Positions 36,731 through 45,400 are shown, numbered from the stretch's first letter. The stretch: 64,000 nucleotides of DNA from Comamonadaceae bacterium OS-1 (GCA_027923965.1 AP026969.1:186001-250000); one strand, 5' to 3'. The notes: generated from the sequence alone by a model not told the origin. Translations and numbers: made by a program.

Positions 36731-37654
36731 TCAGGCCTTGTGGGTTTGGATGTAGTGGAAGCCGCTGAGGATCACGTCGCGCGGCGAGAGCAGGGTGAGG
36801 GCGCTGCCGAGCTGGCGGGCGGCGACCTGGTAGGCCTCGGCCAGGGCGGGGGAACCGATCAAGTGGAACCGGTCGCTGCCGGACTTGTCCAGGTCCTGCA
36901 GCACGTCTTGCAGCTCGCTGCCGATCAGCAGGCCGCTGAGGTAGGCCAATGCCTGGCTGGCGGGCATGGTGCCAGTGACCACGCGGGCGCGGCAGGCAAA
37001 CAGCTGGTGCGCCAGCGCGCCGGGGGCTCCGGCGGCCACGCCGTCGGCAAAGGCGGGCTGGCTCCACAGGGGTTCGGTACCTGCGGGCTGGGCTGCGGCG
37101 GCCAATGTGCCGTTGGTGGACAGCAGGGCGAACAGCTCGCCCGTCATGTAGGTGCGCAGCTGTTCCACACGGCCATCGCGCAGCAGCACCCATTTGCTGT
37201 GCGTGCCGGGCAGCACGAACCAGCCGTTGCGCAGGCCCATGGCCACGGCGCCGAGCAATTGGGTTTCTTCGCCGCGCATCACGTCGGGCTGGCCTGCCAC
37301 GTCACGCACGCAGTAGCCGGGCACGATGTAGCGCTGCGGGTGGCCTTCGAGGTGCACCAGGTGCTGCGGCAGGGCTTCGAGCGGCACCTCGGGGCCGAGG
37401 TAGGGGGCTTCCTGCCAGCCAAAGGCGCTGCCCACCATGCCGGACATCACCACATGGCAGTCGGATTGATCCGCAGAGGCACCCAGTGCGGGCAGCCAGG
37501 CGGCCAGGGATTCGGCGTGCCGCCCGCGGGTGGTGAGTGCGCCCTGGTCGTCGCTGGCCTCGGTGGTGCAGGTACCGTTGGCGGCCAGCGCGTAGCCACG
37601 GCGGTGGGTGGTGCCCCAGTCCACGCCGATCCAGGGGGTGTGTGTTGCTGTCAT
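36731..37654 (-). CDS. dgoK: 2-dehydro-3-deoxygalactonokinase
   Basis: A 307-residue sugar-acid kinase of the DgoK family: WIGVDWGTTHRRGYAL is the ATP-binding N-terminus, MSGMVGSAFGWQEAPYL and GEETQLLGA are family motifs, then LPGTHSKWVLL and TYMTGELFALL, with GLLIGSEL near the end. It phosphorylates 2-keto-3-deoxygalactonate at C6. The ATG at 37654 is chosen because further upstream codons enter the operator region. The gene is divergent from the GntR-type regulator. Confidence 0.93.
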   Translation of the reverse strand: MTATHTPWIGVDWGTTHRRGYALAANGTCTTEASDDQGALTTRGRHAESLAAWLPALGASADQSDCHVVMSGMVGSAFGWQEAPYLGPEVPLEALPQHLVHLEGHPQRYIVPGYCVRDVAGQPDVMRGEETQLLGAVAMGLRNGWFVLPGTHSKWVLLRDGRVEQLRTYMTGELFALLSTNGTLAAAAQPAGTEPLWSQPAFADGVAAGAPGALAHQLFACRARVVTGTMPASQALAYLSGLLIGSELQDVLQDLDKSGSDRFHLIGSPALAEAYQVAARQLGSALTLLSPRDVILSGFHYIQTHKA

Positions 37655-37748
37655 AGGTGTCGCGGATGTCGTTATTAGGCAGCCCTGGCCATGGCCGGGC
37701 AGGGTCAAAGACGGTTTATGCGGCATGGACCTACCGCATGGGGCTCGA

Positions 37749-37763
37749 TTGTATGATTTATTA
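37749..37763. promoter_or_regulatory. Candidate regulator operator (site 1)
   Basis: TTGTATGATTTATTA lies in the divergent dgoK/regulator gap and recurs exactly before the dehydratase gene (38685-38699). The first half resembles the TTGTAT half-site common among FadR-subfamily operators. Confidence 0.6.
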
Positions 37764-37823
37764 TTGGCTTGTGGTGTCACAATGCGGCCTGTAGCCACTG
37801 CGGCTTTCCTTGGAGTGATGTTG

Positions 37824-38627
37824 ATGCGGTCTCCCTCGAATCAAAGTGTCTCGGCTACCTACTCGGGGCGCAATCTGCATGGGCAGGTGGTCAAGTCCCT
37901 GGGCCACGCCGTGGTGGGTGGGGCTTATCCGGCGGGTGAGTTGCTGCCCAATGAGGAGGTGCTGTGCCGCACGCTGGACGTGAGTCGCACCGCGCTGCGC
38001 GAAGCCATCAAGGTGCTGGCCGCCAAGGGGCTGCTGGAGTCGCGTCCCCGGGTGGGCACCTGGGTGCGCCCGCAGGTCAGCTGGAACATGCTCGACCCCG
38101 ATGTGCTGTCGTGGCGCTGCGCCACCGGGCCGGACGCGCAGTTTTTGCGCCACCTCACCGAAATGCGCGAGATCATTGAGCCGGCCGCTGCTGCTCTGGC
38201 CGCGCGCAGCCGCAGCCCCGAGCAACTGGCGGCGCTGGAAGATGCTTTCCGCGCTATGGAAAGTGCCAGCAATGTGAACGAATGGGTGGAGGCCGACCTG
38301 GCTTTCCACAGCGCCATTCTGCAGGCTACCAACAACCCGCTACTGGTGCCGCTGGCCGCCATTATCGGCAGTGCGCTGGAGGCTTTGCTGGGTATTTCTG
38401 CGCGCAAGGCGGGCGATTTTCACGACGCGCTGCCCGACCACCGCAAGGTGCTGGATGCCATCCGCGCGGGCGACGCGCAGCGGGCCTTGCACCGCATGGC
38501 GGTGATGCTGTCGGATACCCGCGACCTGATGCAGCGCTCGGCCATGCTGTCCGACGGTCCTGCCGAGCCGGTGCCCGTACTGGACCATGCGGGCCATGTG
38601 GTGCATTCGGCGGGTTCGTCGGTGTAA
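37824..38627 (+). CDS. FadR-subfamily GntR regulator of sugar-acid genes
   Basis: 267 residues from ATG 37824. The N-terminal winged HTH (VVGGAYPAGELLPNEEVLCRTLDVSRTALREAIKVLAAKGLLESRPRVGTWV split across residues about 25-85) is the GntR signature; the C-terminal FCD domain (about 110-235) has HLTEMREIIEPAAAALAA and the metal-site histidines in LAFHSAIL and LPDHRKVL. It is divergent from dgoK and followed by the dehydratase, so it probably responds to a sugar acid. ATG 37818 is also in frame, but GGAG is then only 2 bp away, so 37824 is preferred. Confidence 0.9.
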   Translation: MRSPSNQSVSATYSGRNLHGQVVKSLGHAVVGGAYPAGELLPNEEVLCRTLDVSRTALREAIKVLAAKGLLESRPRVGTWVRPQVSWNMLDPDVLSWRCATGPDAQFLRHLTEMREIIEPAAAALAARSRSPEQLAALEDAFRAMESASNVNEWVEADLAFHSAILQATNNPLLVPLAAIIGSALEALLGISARKAGDFHDALPDHRKVLDAIRAGDAQRALHRMAVMLSDTRDLMQRSAMLSDGPAEPVPVLDHAGHVVHSAGSSV

Positions 38628-38684
38628 CAACACCCGGTATTTGTAGGTCCAAGGGTTTGTCCTGATCGTAGAATATGCGGTCAT

Positions 38685-38699
38685 TTGTATGATTTATTA
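38685..38699. promoter_or_regulatory. Candidate regulator operator (site 2)
   Basis: Exact copy of the 15-mer TTGTATGATTTATTA from 37749-37763, here 34 bp upstream of the dehydratase start. Two exact copies over 900 bp strongly suggest one regulator. Confidence 0.65.
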
Positions 38700-38733
38700 A
38701 ATCTACGACAGCGCTTACCCCCTTGAGGACGAC

Positions 38734-40464
38734 ATGAGTACCGAATCCCCCAAAAAACGCCGTTCCCAGCACTGGTTTGGCGGTACCAGCAAAGACAACT
38801 TCATCCACCGCAGCTGGATGAAAAGCGAAGGCCTGCCTGACGACAGCTTCGATGGCCGCCCGGTCATCGGCATCTGCAATACGTGGAGCGAGCTCACCCC
38901 CTGCAACCAGCATTTCCGCCAGATCGCCGAGCGGGTGAAGCACGGCGTGCTGCAGGCCGGTGGCATTGCAGTGGAATTCCCCGTGTCGTCGCTGGGCGAG
39001 ACCCTGATGCGCCCCACCGCCATGCTGTACCGCAACCTGGCCAGCATGGACGTGGAAGAAGCCATCCGCGCCCACCCGCTGGACGGCGTGGTGCTGCTGG
39101 CGGGCTGCGACAAGACCACGCCCGCCACGCTGATGGGCGCAGCCAGCGTCGATTTGCCCACGCTGGTGGTGTCCGGCGGAGCCATGCTCAACGGCAACTA
39201 CCGCGGCGAGGCTATCGGCTCGGGCACCCATGTGTGGAAGTTCTCCGAGGCCGTGAACGCGGGCAAGATGACCCTGCCGCAGTTCATGCAGGCCGAAAGC
39301 TGCATGTCGCGCTCTGCCGGTGTGTGCATGACCATGGGCACGGCCAGCACCATGGCCAGCATGGTCGAGGCGCTGGGCGTGTCGCTGCCCACCAACGCGG
39401 CCATTCCGGCGGTGGATTCGCGCCGCCTGGAGCTGGCGCAGCGCTCGGGCCGCATGATTGTGGACATGGTCGAGCGCGACATGCGCCTGTCGCAGGTGCT
39501 GACCCGCGAAGCCTTTGAAAACGCCATCCGCGTCTGCGGGGCCATCGGCGGCTCGACCAATGCCGTGATCCACCTGATCGCGATTGCCGGGCGCATGGGC
39601 GTGCCGCTGTCGCTGGACGACTGGGACCGCCTGGGCCGCGACATCCCCACCATCGTCAACCTGATGCCGTCGGGCGAGTACCTGATGGAAGACTTCTACT
39701 ACGCCGGTGGCCTGCCGGTGGTGATGAAGCGCCTGCTCGAAGCCGGTTTGCTGCACGGCGACGCCATCACCGTCAACAACCGTACCCAGGCGCAAAACGT
39801 CGCGCATGCCGAGTGCTTCAACGACAAGGTGATCCGCCCCCTGGACAAACCGCTGGTGGAGCAGGGCGGCCTGGCCGTGCTGCGCGGCAACCTGGCCCCG
39901 CAGGGCGCGGTGATCAAGCCGTCTGCCGCCACCGCCCGCCTGCTGCAGCACCGGGGCAAGGCCGTGGTGTTCGAGAACATCGAGCACTACAAGGAACGCA
40001 TCATGGACCCGGATCTGGACATCGATGCCAACAGCGTGATGGTGCTCAAGAACTGTGGCCCCAAGGGCTACCCCGGCATGGCCGAGGTGGGCAATATGGG
40101 CCTGCCGCCCAAGCTGCTGCAGCAGGGTGTGACCGACATGGTGCGCATCTCGGACGCGCGCATGAGTGGCACGGCCTTTGGTACCGTGGTGTTGCACGTG
40201 GCCCCCGAAGCCGCCGCCGGTGGCCCGTTGGCCCTGGTGCAAGATGGTGACGAGATCGAGCTGGACGTGGCGGGCCGTGGCCTGCACCTGCATGTGAGCG
40301 AGGCAGAACTCGCCCGCCGCCGCCAGGCCTGGGTGGCCCCGCCCGAGCCCGCTTCCGGCTATGTGCGCCTGTACCACCGCCATGTGCTGCAGGCCGACCA
40401 GGGGGCCGACATGGACTTTTTGGTGGGCTGCCGTGGCGATGCGGTCCCCCGCGATTCACACTGA
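38734..40464 (+). CDS. IlvD/Edd-family sugar-acid dehydratase
   Basis: A 576-residue [Fe-S] dehydratase. The iron-sulfur cysteines are in GICNTWSELTPCNQHF, LLAGCDKTTPATLMG and SCMSRSAGVCMTMGTAST; the C-terminal signature is VRISDARMSGTAFGTVVLH. The N-terminal KRRSQHWFG and WSE patterns fit the pentonate/hexonate dehydratase branch (L-arabonate, D-xylonate or galactonate) rather than IlvD. Next to dgoK/dgoA the likely substrate is D-galactonate (or a C5 analogue), giving the 2-keto-3-deoxy acid. It is controlled by the 15-mer operator upstream and lies 10 bp before the SDR gene. Confidence 0.9.
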   Translation: MSTESPKKRRSQHWFGGTSKDNFIHRSWMKSEGLPDDSFDGRPVIGICNTWSELTPCNQHFRQIAERVKHGVLQAGGIAVEFPVSSLGETLMRPTAMLYRNLASMDVEEAIRAHPLDGVVLLAGCDKTTPATLMGAASVDLPTLVVSGGAMLNGNYRGEAIGSGTHVWKFSEAVNAGKMTLPQFMQAESCMSRSAGVCMTMGTASTMASMVEALGVSLPTNAAIPAVDSRRLELAQRSGRMIVDMVERDMRLSQVLTREAFENAIRVCGAIGGSTNAVIHLIAIAGRMGVPLSLDDWDRLGRDIPTIVNLMPSGEYLMEDFYYAGGLPVVMKRLLEAGLLHGDAITVNNRTQAQNVAHAECFNDKVIRPLDKPLVEQGGLAVLRGNLAPQGAVIKPSAATARLLQHRGKAVVFENIEHYKERIMDPDLDIDANSVMVLKNCGPKGYPGMAEVGNMGLPPKLLQQGVTDMVRISDARMSGTAFGTVVLHVAPEAAAGGPLALVQDGDEIELDVAGRGLHLHVSEAELARRRQAWVAPPEPASGYVRLYHRHVLQADQGADMDFLVGCRGDAVPRDSH

Positions 40465-40474
40465 GGATGCCCGC

Positions 40475-41236
40475 ATGAAAACCGCCCACTATCCCAGCCT
40501 GGAGGGCCGCAGCGTGTTCGTCACCGGCGGCAGCTCGGGCATTGGTGCCGACATCGTGGTGGGCTTTGCCCGCCAGGGTGCCCAAGTCGCCTTCACGGGC
40601 CGCAACTCCGAAGCCGCCGCCAAGGTGCTGGCCGCAGCCAGTGCCGTCGGCCCCACGCCGTTGTTTTTGCAAAGCGAGGCCAGCGACGTGGCCGCCTTAC
40701 AGGCCGCCATCGCCCAGGCGGCTACCGCGCACGGCGACATCAGCGTGCTCATCAACAACGTGGCCAATGACGCGCGCCACGACATCATGGACGTGACCCC
40801 CGAAGACTTTGACTGGCGCGTGTCCATCAACCTGCGCCCCGCCTTCTTCGCCGCCCAGGCCGTGGTGCCCGGCATGCGCCGTAGGGGGGGCGGGGCCATC
40901 GTCAACCTGGGCTCGGTGAGCTGGATGATCAAGGGCAAGGGCTACCCCGTGTACGGCACCTGCAAGTCGGCCACCGTAGGCCTCACCCGCTGCCTGGCCC
41001 GCGACCTGGGCCCCGACAACATCCGCGTCAACACCCTGACCCCCGGCTGGATCATGACCGAGAAGCAACTCACCCACTGGGTGGATGCCGAGGGCGAGCG
41101 CCTGATTGACACCAACCAGTGCCTGCCCGGTCGCGTGGTCGGTACCGACGTGGCCCACATGGCGCTGTTTTTGGCGGCCGACGACAGCAGCATGGTCACC
41201 GCCCAAGACTTCGTGGTGGACGCGGGCTGGACCTGA
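40475..41236 (+). CDS. SDR-family sugar dehydrogenase
   Basis: A 253-residue classical short-chain dehydrogenase. TGGSSGIG is the NAD(P) motif, LINNVAND the NNAG-equivalent, Ser in NLGSVSW, and the YGTCKSA motif gives Tyr-x3-Lys. In this operon it is most plausibly the galactose (or arabinose/xylose) 1-dehydrogenase that makes the lactone hydrolysed by the SMP-30 protein. It could instead oxidise another sugar acid. It follows the dehydratase by 10 bp. Confidence 0.88.
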   Translation: MKTAHYPSLEGRSVFVTGGSSGIGADIVVGFARQGAQVAFTGRNSEAAAKVLAAASAVGPTPLFLQSEASDVAALQAAIAQAATAHGDISVLINNVANDARHDIMDVTPEDFDWRVSINLRPAFFAAQAVVPGMRRRGGGAIVNLGSVSWMIKGKGYPVYGTCKSATVGLTRCLARDLGPDNIRVNTLTPGWIMTEKQLTHWVDAEGERLIDTNQCLPGRVVGTDVAHMALFLAADDSSMVTAQDFVVDAGWT

Positions 41237-41289
41237 AGCCCGTGGATGGTTAGTATGGGGTTTTAGGGTCAAAATTTCACCTGAAAATA

Positions 41290-41333
41290 AGCTGCCTGTG
41301 CTCATCCAATCAGCACAGGCAGCTATTATTTTT
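41290..41333 (+). terminator. Rho-independent terminator made of a dispersed repeat (copy 8)
   Basis: AGCTGCCTGTGCT (41290-41302) and AGCACAGGCAGCT (41312-41324) form a perfect 13-bp stem with a 9-nt loop, followed by ATTATTTTTAT. It is the best-preserved copy of the dispersed repeat and ends the dehydratase-SDR unit before the lactonase gene. Confidence 0.85.
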
Positions 41334-41362
41334 ATACTTAATCTTTATAGCAACAGCCCACC

Positions 41363-42247
41363 ATGCCTTTGCCCTGCACCGTCACCCCCATCTGGCCTGC
41401 AACCCTGCAACTCGGCGAGGGCACGCTGTGGCATGCCGCCAGCAGCCGCTTCTTCTTTGTGGACATCCGCGGCCAGGCCGTGCACAGCTGGTCGCCCACC
41501 ACCGATGTGCGACAGAGCTGGCAGATGCCCGAGATGGTGGGCTGGCTGGTGCCTTGCGCCGACGGCCAGGGCTTCATCGCCGGTTTCCAGTCCGGCTTTG
41601 TGCGCCTGACGCTGGAGCCGGAGCTGCAGATCGAGCGCCTCGGCTCCCCGCACCCTGACCAGCCCGGCCTGCGCCTCAACGATGCCAAAGCCGATGCCGG
41701 TGGCCGCATCTGGGCCGGCTCCATGCACCACGAAAATCCCCAGCAGCCCCTGGGCCAGCTCGCCTGCCTGCACCCCGATGGGCGCATCGAGGTGGTCGAG
41801 CACAACATCCACATCGCCAACGGCCCGGCCATCTCGCCCGACGGCACCGTCCTGCTGCACACCGACAGCCTGCTGCGCAGCATTTACTGCTACCGGCTCA
41901 GCGCCGACGGCCAGTTGCACAACAAAAACCTCTGGAAAACCTTCGCCCCCGAAGACGGCGAGCCCGACGGCATGACCTTCGATGCCGAAGGCCATGTGTG
42001 GGTGGCGTTCTGGGGCGGCAGCTGCCTGCGCCGCTTCAACCTGGCCGGCGACGAACTCCAACGCATCGACATGCCCGCCAGCCAGATCACCAACGTGGCC
42101 TTTGGCGGCGAGAACCTGGACCTGATGCTAGTCACCAGCGCCCGCGTGGGCTTGTCCGATGCGCAGTTGGCCCAGCAGCCGCTGGCAGGCTCGGCCTTTG
42201 TGCTGCGCACTGGCGTGCGCGGGGTGGTGCCGGGGGTGTGGGGATAG
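41363..42247 (+). CDS. SMP-30/gluconolactonase-family lactonase
   Basis: A 294-residue six-bladed beta-propeller. The metal ligands of the family are visible: Glu in LGEGTLWH, Asn in RLNDAKADAGGRIWAG, IANGPAISPDG and Asp in GEPDGMTFDAEGHVWVAFWGG. It hydrolyses sugar lactones to aldonic acids, the step between the SDR dehydrogenase and the dehydratase. It lies behind the terminator, so it may have its own promoter. The last ~28 codons are duplicated at 43743-43828 beyond the fic gene. Confidence 0.92.
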   Translation: MPLPCTVTPIWPATLQLGEGTLWHAASSRFFFVDIRGQAVHSWSPTTDVRQSWQMPEMVGWLVPCADGQGFIAGFQSGFVRLTLEPELQIERLGSPHPDQPGLRLNDAKADAGGRIWAGSMHHENPQQPLGQLACLHPDGRIEVVEHNIHIANGPAISPDGTVLLHTDSLLRSIYCYRLSADGQLHNKNLWKTFAPEDGEPDGMTFDAEGHVWVAFWGGSCLRRFNLAGDELQRIDMPASQITNVAFGGENLDLMLVTSARVGLSDAQLAQQPLAGSAFVLRTGVRGVVPGVWG

Positions 42248-42249
42248 CC

Positions 42250-43635
42250 CTACTTGTGTGCCGCCCCGTGCAGGCTTTGCCACGCGGCCAGCTCCAGGGG
42301 CCGGATGCCGAATCGCACGGCATTGCTCGCGTGGAGCGCCTTGAATTCCGCCAGGACGAGCTGGACGAAATGGCCCTGGTCGGCCTGTGCAACGGTCTGC
42401 GGAATCAGGCCCCGGATGGTCTGCTCGGTGGCTGCAGCAGCGCTGCGCACGATGGCAGCAACCACTTCCGCCAAGGCCTGCCGGTGCCGTAGCCGAAAAA
42501 TGTCGGGCGGCACCAGGTTTTGCTGCACGGCGACGTACTGCTGGCACGACCGTTCGTAGGCCCACACAAACACATCGCGCAGCAGCTCGACCCGGTTCAG
42601 CTCGTACACGCCCAGCATGGCATCCACATAGGCCTGCTGCGGCACGTCGATGAACGACAGCGGGCACAGGTTGTGGCGGATGAAAGGGATGTTGGCGGCC
42701 AGCCGAGACACGCGCTTGTTTACGTCCTCGAACGGTTGCAGGCACGGCAGGTGCACCATCAAGAAAAAAGCTTGCTCAAACGGGTCGGTGATGTCTGCCG
42801 CCATGCCCACCATAATGCCAAACAGCTCTTCCAGCCGCTGCGGCAGCGCCACCGGCAGGTACACGCTGCCGCTGATCTCCACCGCACGGCGGCGGATGCG
42901 CCCCACCGCCGCTGGGTCGGCCATCAGGCCGTCCGACAAGAACGCGTGCAGCGCGACCAGTGTGCCCGGCTCCACACGGGCGTGTTCGGGCTGGAGCACC
43001 AGGTACTCGATGGCCTGTTTGTGGTTCAGGATCATCTGGGTCTCCAGGGCATCCTTGCCAACGGCTGCCTGGCCAAAATTAACCAGGCGCTCGGTGTCCA
43101 GGCGGCTGTAGGTGTTGCCCTCCAGATGGGAGGAGGCCCACGACAGGTCGATGAGCAGGCGGTTCAGGATGTCGCGGGCAAAGGTGCCCGCCGGGGTCTG
43201 CTCCGCCGGGGATTGGCCCATGCTGCGCAACTGCGCCCGCAGCTCGGATGGCAGGTAGTGGGTGTGGTTGGGGTGGTAGTGCTCCAGGAACGCCAACTGG
43301 TAGCCCACCGGGGTACGAAGCTGCCGTGGCTGGGAGACGTAGGCCCGGATGTCTGCACCTTCGGCAGAGGTGGGAACGTAGAGCTCCGACGGGGTTTGCG
43401 CAGATGCCGCAGGGTGGGCGGGCAGGTCGATGGCGCGGTAGCGGGCCCCACGCCGATCCCCCAGCATCTGGATACGCCCCTGTGCCACCAGCAAGGCCAG
43501 GCGGCGCTGCAAGCTACGGCGCTGTAAGGTGCCGCCCAGTTTTTGCGCAATGGCTTCGATGCCGATGCCATCTGGCTCTGCGCCAACCAGTGCCTCCAGT
43601 ACATCCAGCTCGTGTGGGGGGGTGACGCGCGGCAT
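42250..43635 (-). CDS. Fic-domain protein with non-canonical motif and N-terminal wHTH
   Basis: 461 residues from ATG 43635. Residues about 5-70 look like a winged helix (LDVLEALVGAEPDGIGIEAIAQKL). About 170-180 holds SSHLEGNT, which fits the (S/T)xxxE(G/N) inhibitory helix. The Fic core reads LQPFEDVNKRVSRLAAN where HPFxDGNGRxxR is expected: His is Gln and both Gly are replaced, Asn and the distal Arg kept. AMPylation is therefore doubtful. I recall relatives sharing this altered motif, so it is a subfamily trait, not recent decay. The paired palindromes upstream suggest autoregulation through the wHTH. Confidence 0.85.
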   Translation of the reverse strand: MPRVTPPHELDVLEALVGAEPDGIGIEAIAQKLGGTLQRRSLQRRLALLVAQGRIQMLGDRRGARYRAIDLPAHPAASAQTPSELYVPTSAEGADIRAYVSQPRQLRTPVGYQLAFLEHYHPNHTHYLPSELRAQLRSMGQSPAEQTPAGTFARDILNRLLIDLSWASSHLEGNTYSRLDTERLVNFGQAAVGKDALETQMILNHKQAIEYLVLQPEHARVEPGTLVALHAFLSDGLMADPAAVGRIRRRAVEISGSVYLPVALPQRLEELFGIMVGMAADITDPFEQAFFLMVHLPCLQPFEDVNKRVSRLAANIPFIRHNLCPLSFIDVPQQAYVDAMLGVYELNRVELLRDVFVWAYERSCQQYVAVQQNLVPPDIFRLRHRQALAEVVAAIVRSAAAATEQTIRGLIPQTVAQADQGHFVQLVLAEFKALHASNAVRFGIRPLELAAWQSLHGAAHK

Positions 43636-43665
43636 GCAGGGGGCTCCTCGGTGGCGGACGGTATT

Positions 43666-43716
43666 GCGCCACTTTAAGTGGCGCATAAACATTTTATACG
43701 CCACTTAAAGTGTCGT
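43666..43716. promoter_or_regulatory. Paired palindromic operator of the fic gene
   Basis: Two 19-bp dyads with centres 32 bp apart: GCGCCACTTTAAGTGGCGC (43666-43684, perfect with one central base) and ACGCCACTTAAAGTGTCGT (43698-43716, one mismatched pair). They lie 31-81 bp before the chosen fic start and force the choice of ATG 43635 over codons inside the dyads. Confidence 0.75.
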
Positions 43717-43742
43717 ATATATGAATATGTGACAGATTGGCC

Positions 43743-43828
43743 AGAAACAGGCCCAGTTGCCACTGACGGGCTCGGCGTTTGTGCTGCGCACCGGCGTGCG
43801 CGGGGTGGTGCCGGGGGTGTGGAGCTAG
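43743..43828 (+). pseudogene. Orphan 3' end of an SMP-30 lactonase gene
   Basis: The frame reads PLTGSAFVLRTGVRGVVPGVW, then Ser and stop, nearly the same as the end of the intact lactonase gene (PLAGSAFVLRTGVRGVVPGVW, Gly, stop). About 60 of the last 69 bases match. It lies on the other side of the fic gene in direct orientation. No upstream part of a lactonase is present. Its stop overlaps the convergent gene's stop. Confidence 0.85.
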
Positions 43829-44487
43829 GCCCGCGCGAACAGTCTTTTGACCAGGGAAGAGAAGCCGCTGCTCTTCTCGTACTGGGTCATGGCCAAGGTG
43901 TAGGTATCGCGTTCATCGATGCGCCCGCCCAGGAAGCGGGCTGCCACATCGAACACCAGGTCTTCGCCATAGCCTTCCTCATTCACTTTTTCCATGGAGC
44001 ACATGTCTAAAACGCGTGACTCTTCGGGCAATGGCTCTCCGGTATTGGCAAACAGGCCGTCATCGGATGCCCCGGCGGCAGAGCGCACCAGTTGCCCCTT
44101 GGCATACAGGCTGTAGCCCCAGAGATTCACGACGCTGTGCAGAACGATAGCCAGCACCTGGCCCGTGGGGTAGAGGTTCAACACCTGGGTCTTGAAGTCT
44201 GGCCGTTGAACCTTGGCTCCCTGGATGGTCTTGCGGGCTTGGGTGTCAAAAAAGTGGCCCGGCAGGTCCCTTTCGCAGACGATGGTTCCGTGTGGATAGG
44301 CTCCTATCGAGAGGGTCCCTGACGAGGGGTACAGGGCGGATTCGAGATCCGATTCACCGCTGCGTACATAGCCCGCTAAACCGAGCTGGTGGCATAAGGC
44401 ATCGGCCTGTTGCGGTTGGTGTTGGGGCGCAGTACCGAAGTAGCCGGGTTCCGCGCTCGCAAAAATCGCACATGCTTTCCATCCCAT
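43825..44487 (-). CDS. Uncharacterised protein (DUF6928-like)
   Basis: A 220-residue cytoplasmic protein starting MGWKACAIFASAEPGYFG. Conserved-looking features are SIGAYPHGTIVCERDLPGHFF, LHSVVNLWGYSLYAKGQLVRSAAG and EEGYGEDLVFDVAARFLG. The opening and the YxxG-rich pattern resemble DUF6928 proteins, but I cannot confirm this. No catalytic motif. Its 3' end overlaps the lactonase remnant, so it was there when the duplication formed or the remnant joined it. Confidence 0.65.
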   Translation of the reverse strand: MGWKACAIFASAEPGYFGTAPQHQPQQADALCHQLGLAGYVRSGESDLESALYPSSGTLSIGAYPHGTIVCERDLPGHFFDTQARKTIQGAKVQRPDFKTQVLNLYPTGQVLAIVLHSVVNLWGYSLYAKGQLVRSAAGASDDGLFANTGEPLPEESRVLDMCSMEKVNEEGYGEDLVFDVAARFLGGRIDERDTYTLAMTQYEKSSGFSSLVKRLFARA

Positions 44488-44567
44488 AAAGAATCTTTCG
44501 AAAAATGGCTGCGGTCAGACGCAGCTTCGGGTGAATTCACACAAATCGGATCAGGTTGAACTGGAAG

Positions 44568-44972
44568 TCAGTCGCCGGATGGAACGCGGGGCCGCTCCAT
44601 CGCACTGGTCGATGTCCTGAACCCCAGGGCGGCAAAGAACGCGGGCGCGTCCTCTCTGCCAGCGCGCAGGACCCAGGTGATGCCCAGGTCGGCTCCCATG
44701 ATGTGCTGGACCAAGGCCCGGCCCAACCCCTGGCGACGCTGGGAGGGCGCTACCACCACCATGGACAGGTAGCCGTTGGACAGGCCGTCGGTGATGCCAC
44801 GGGCAAAGCCCTGGATAACGCCCGCGTCCGACACGGCCACCGCCACCCGCTGGCTGGCTGCCAGCAGCGACGAAAAATGCTCCAGGCTCCCCACCCGGTG
44901 CGCCCAGCCATTGGCGCACAGGAAGCGGTGCATTTTTTCTGTTTCGTCTGCTTGTGGGGTGCGGATGGGCAT
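44568..44972 (-). CDS. GNAT-family N-acetyltransferase
   Basis: A 134-residue single GNAT domain: VIQGFARGITDGLSNGYLSMVVVAPSQRRQGLGRALVQHIM has the beta4 strand and the acetyl-CoA loop RRQGLG, and FFAALGFRTS is the C-terminal motif. Substrate unknown. It starts 5 bp after the vapC stop on the same strand and may be co-transcribed with vapBC 2. Confidence 0.88.
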   Translation of the reverse strand: MPIRTPQADETEKMHRFLCANGWAHRVGSLEHFSSLLAASQRVAVAVSDAGVIQGFARGITDGLSNGYLSMVVVAPSQRRQGLGRALVQHIMGADLGITWVLRAGREDAPAFFAALGFRTSTSAMERPRVPSGD

Positions 44973-44977
44973 GGTTT

Positions 44978-45400
44978 TCAAATGGCTACCGCCTTCAACT
45001 TCACCCGCTTGGCATTCTTGGCCAGCACCGCATCCAGCGTCACCAAGCCCTGAGCCTTGGCCGCCAGCGCGCAGGCCAGGTGCAAGGCATCCCCGGCGCG
45101 CAGGCCCGTGCTTGCATCCATCGTCAACATGGCTGCCTTGTGGAAGGTGGTGGACTCCACGGGCAGCAGCTGCAAGTCGTTGGCGCACACGCGCTCGAAT
45201 TGCATCCAGGCGGTTTGCGCTTGGGGCGCGGTGAGTTGCCCGGTGCGTTGTTTCAGCGCCAGGGCGCTGGCGAATTCGGTGACACACCACGCGGCCGAGG
45301 CCAGTTCTTCGGTGCACGCCGCGTACCAGCGCAGCACGCCCGCCGTGGTGGCCTCGTGGGTGCACAGGGCGACGAGCACGCTGGTGTCTACGTAAAACAT
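44978..45400 (-). CDS. VapC-type PIN-domain toxin (module 2)
   Basis: A 140-residue PIN protein. Acidic residues lie in MFYVDTSVLVAL, VTEFASALALK, LRAGDALHLACALA and VTLDAVLAKNAKRV. Its start overlaps the antitoxin stop (TGATG). Unlike VapC of module 1 in sequence, so it should pair only with its own antitoxin. Confidence 0.9.
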   Translation of the reverse strand: MFYVDTSVLVALCTHEATTAGVLRWYAACTEELASAAWCVTEFASALALKQRTGQLTAPQAQTAWMQFERVCANDLQLLPVESTTFHKAAMLTMDASTGLRAGDALHLACALAAKAQGLVTLDAVLAKNAKRVKLKAVAI

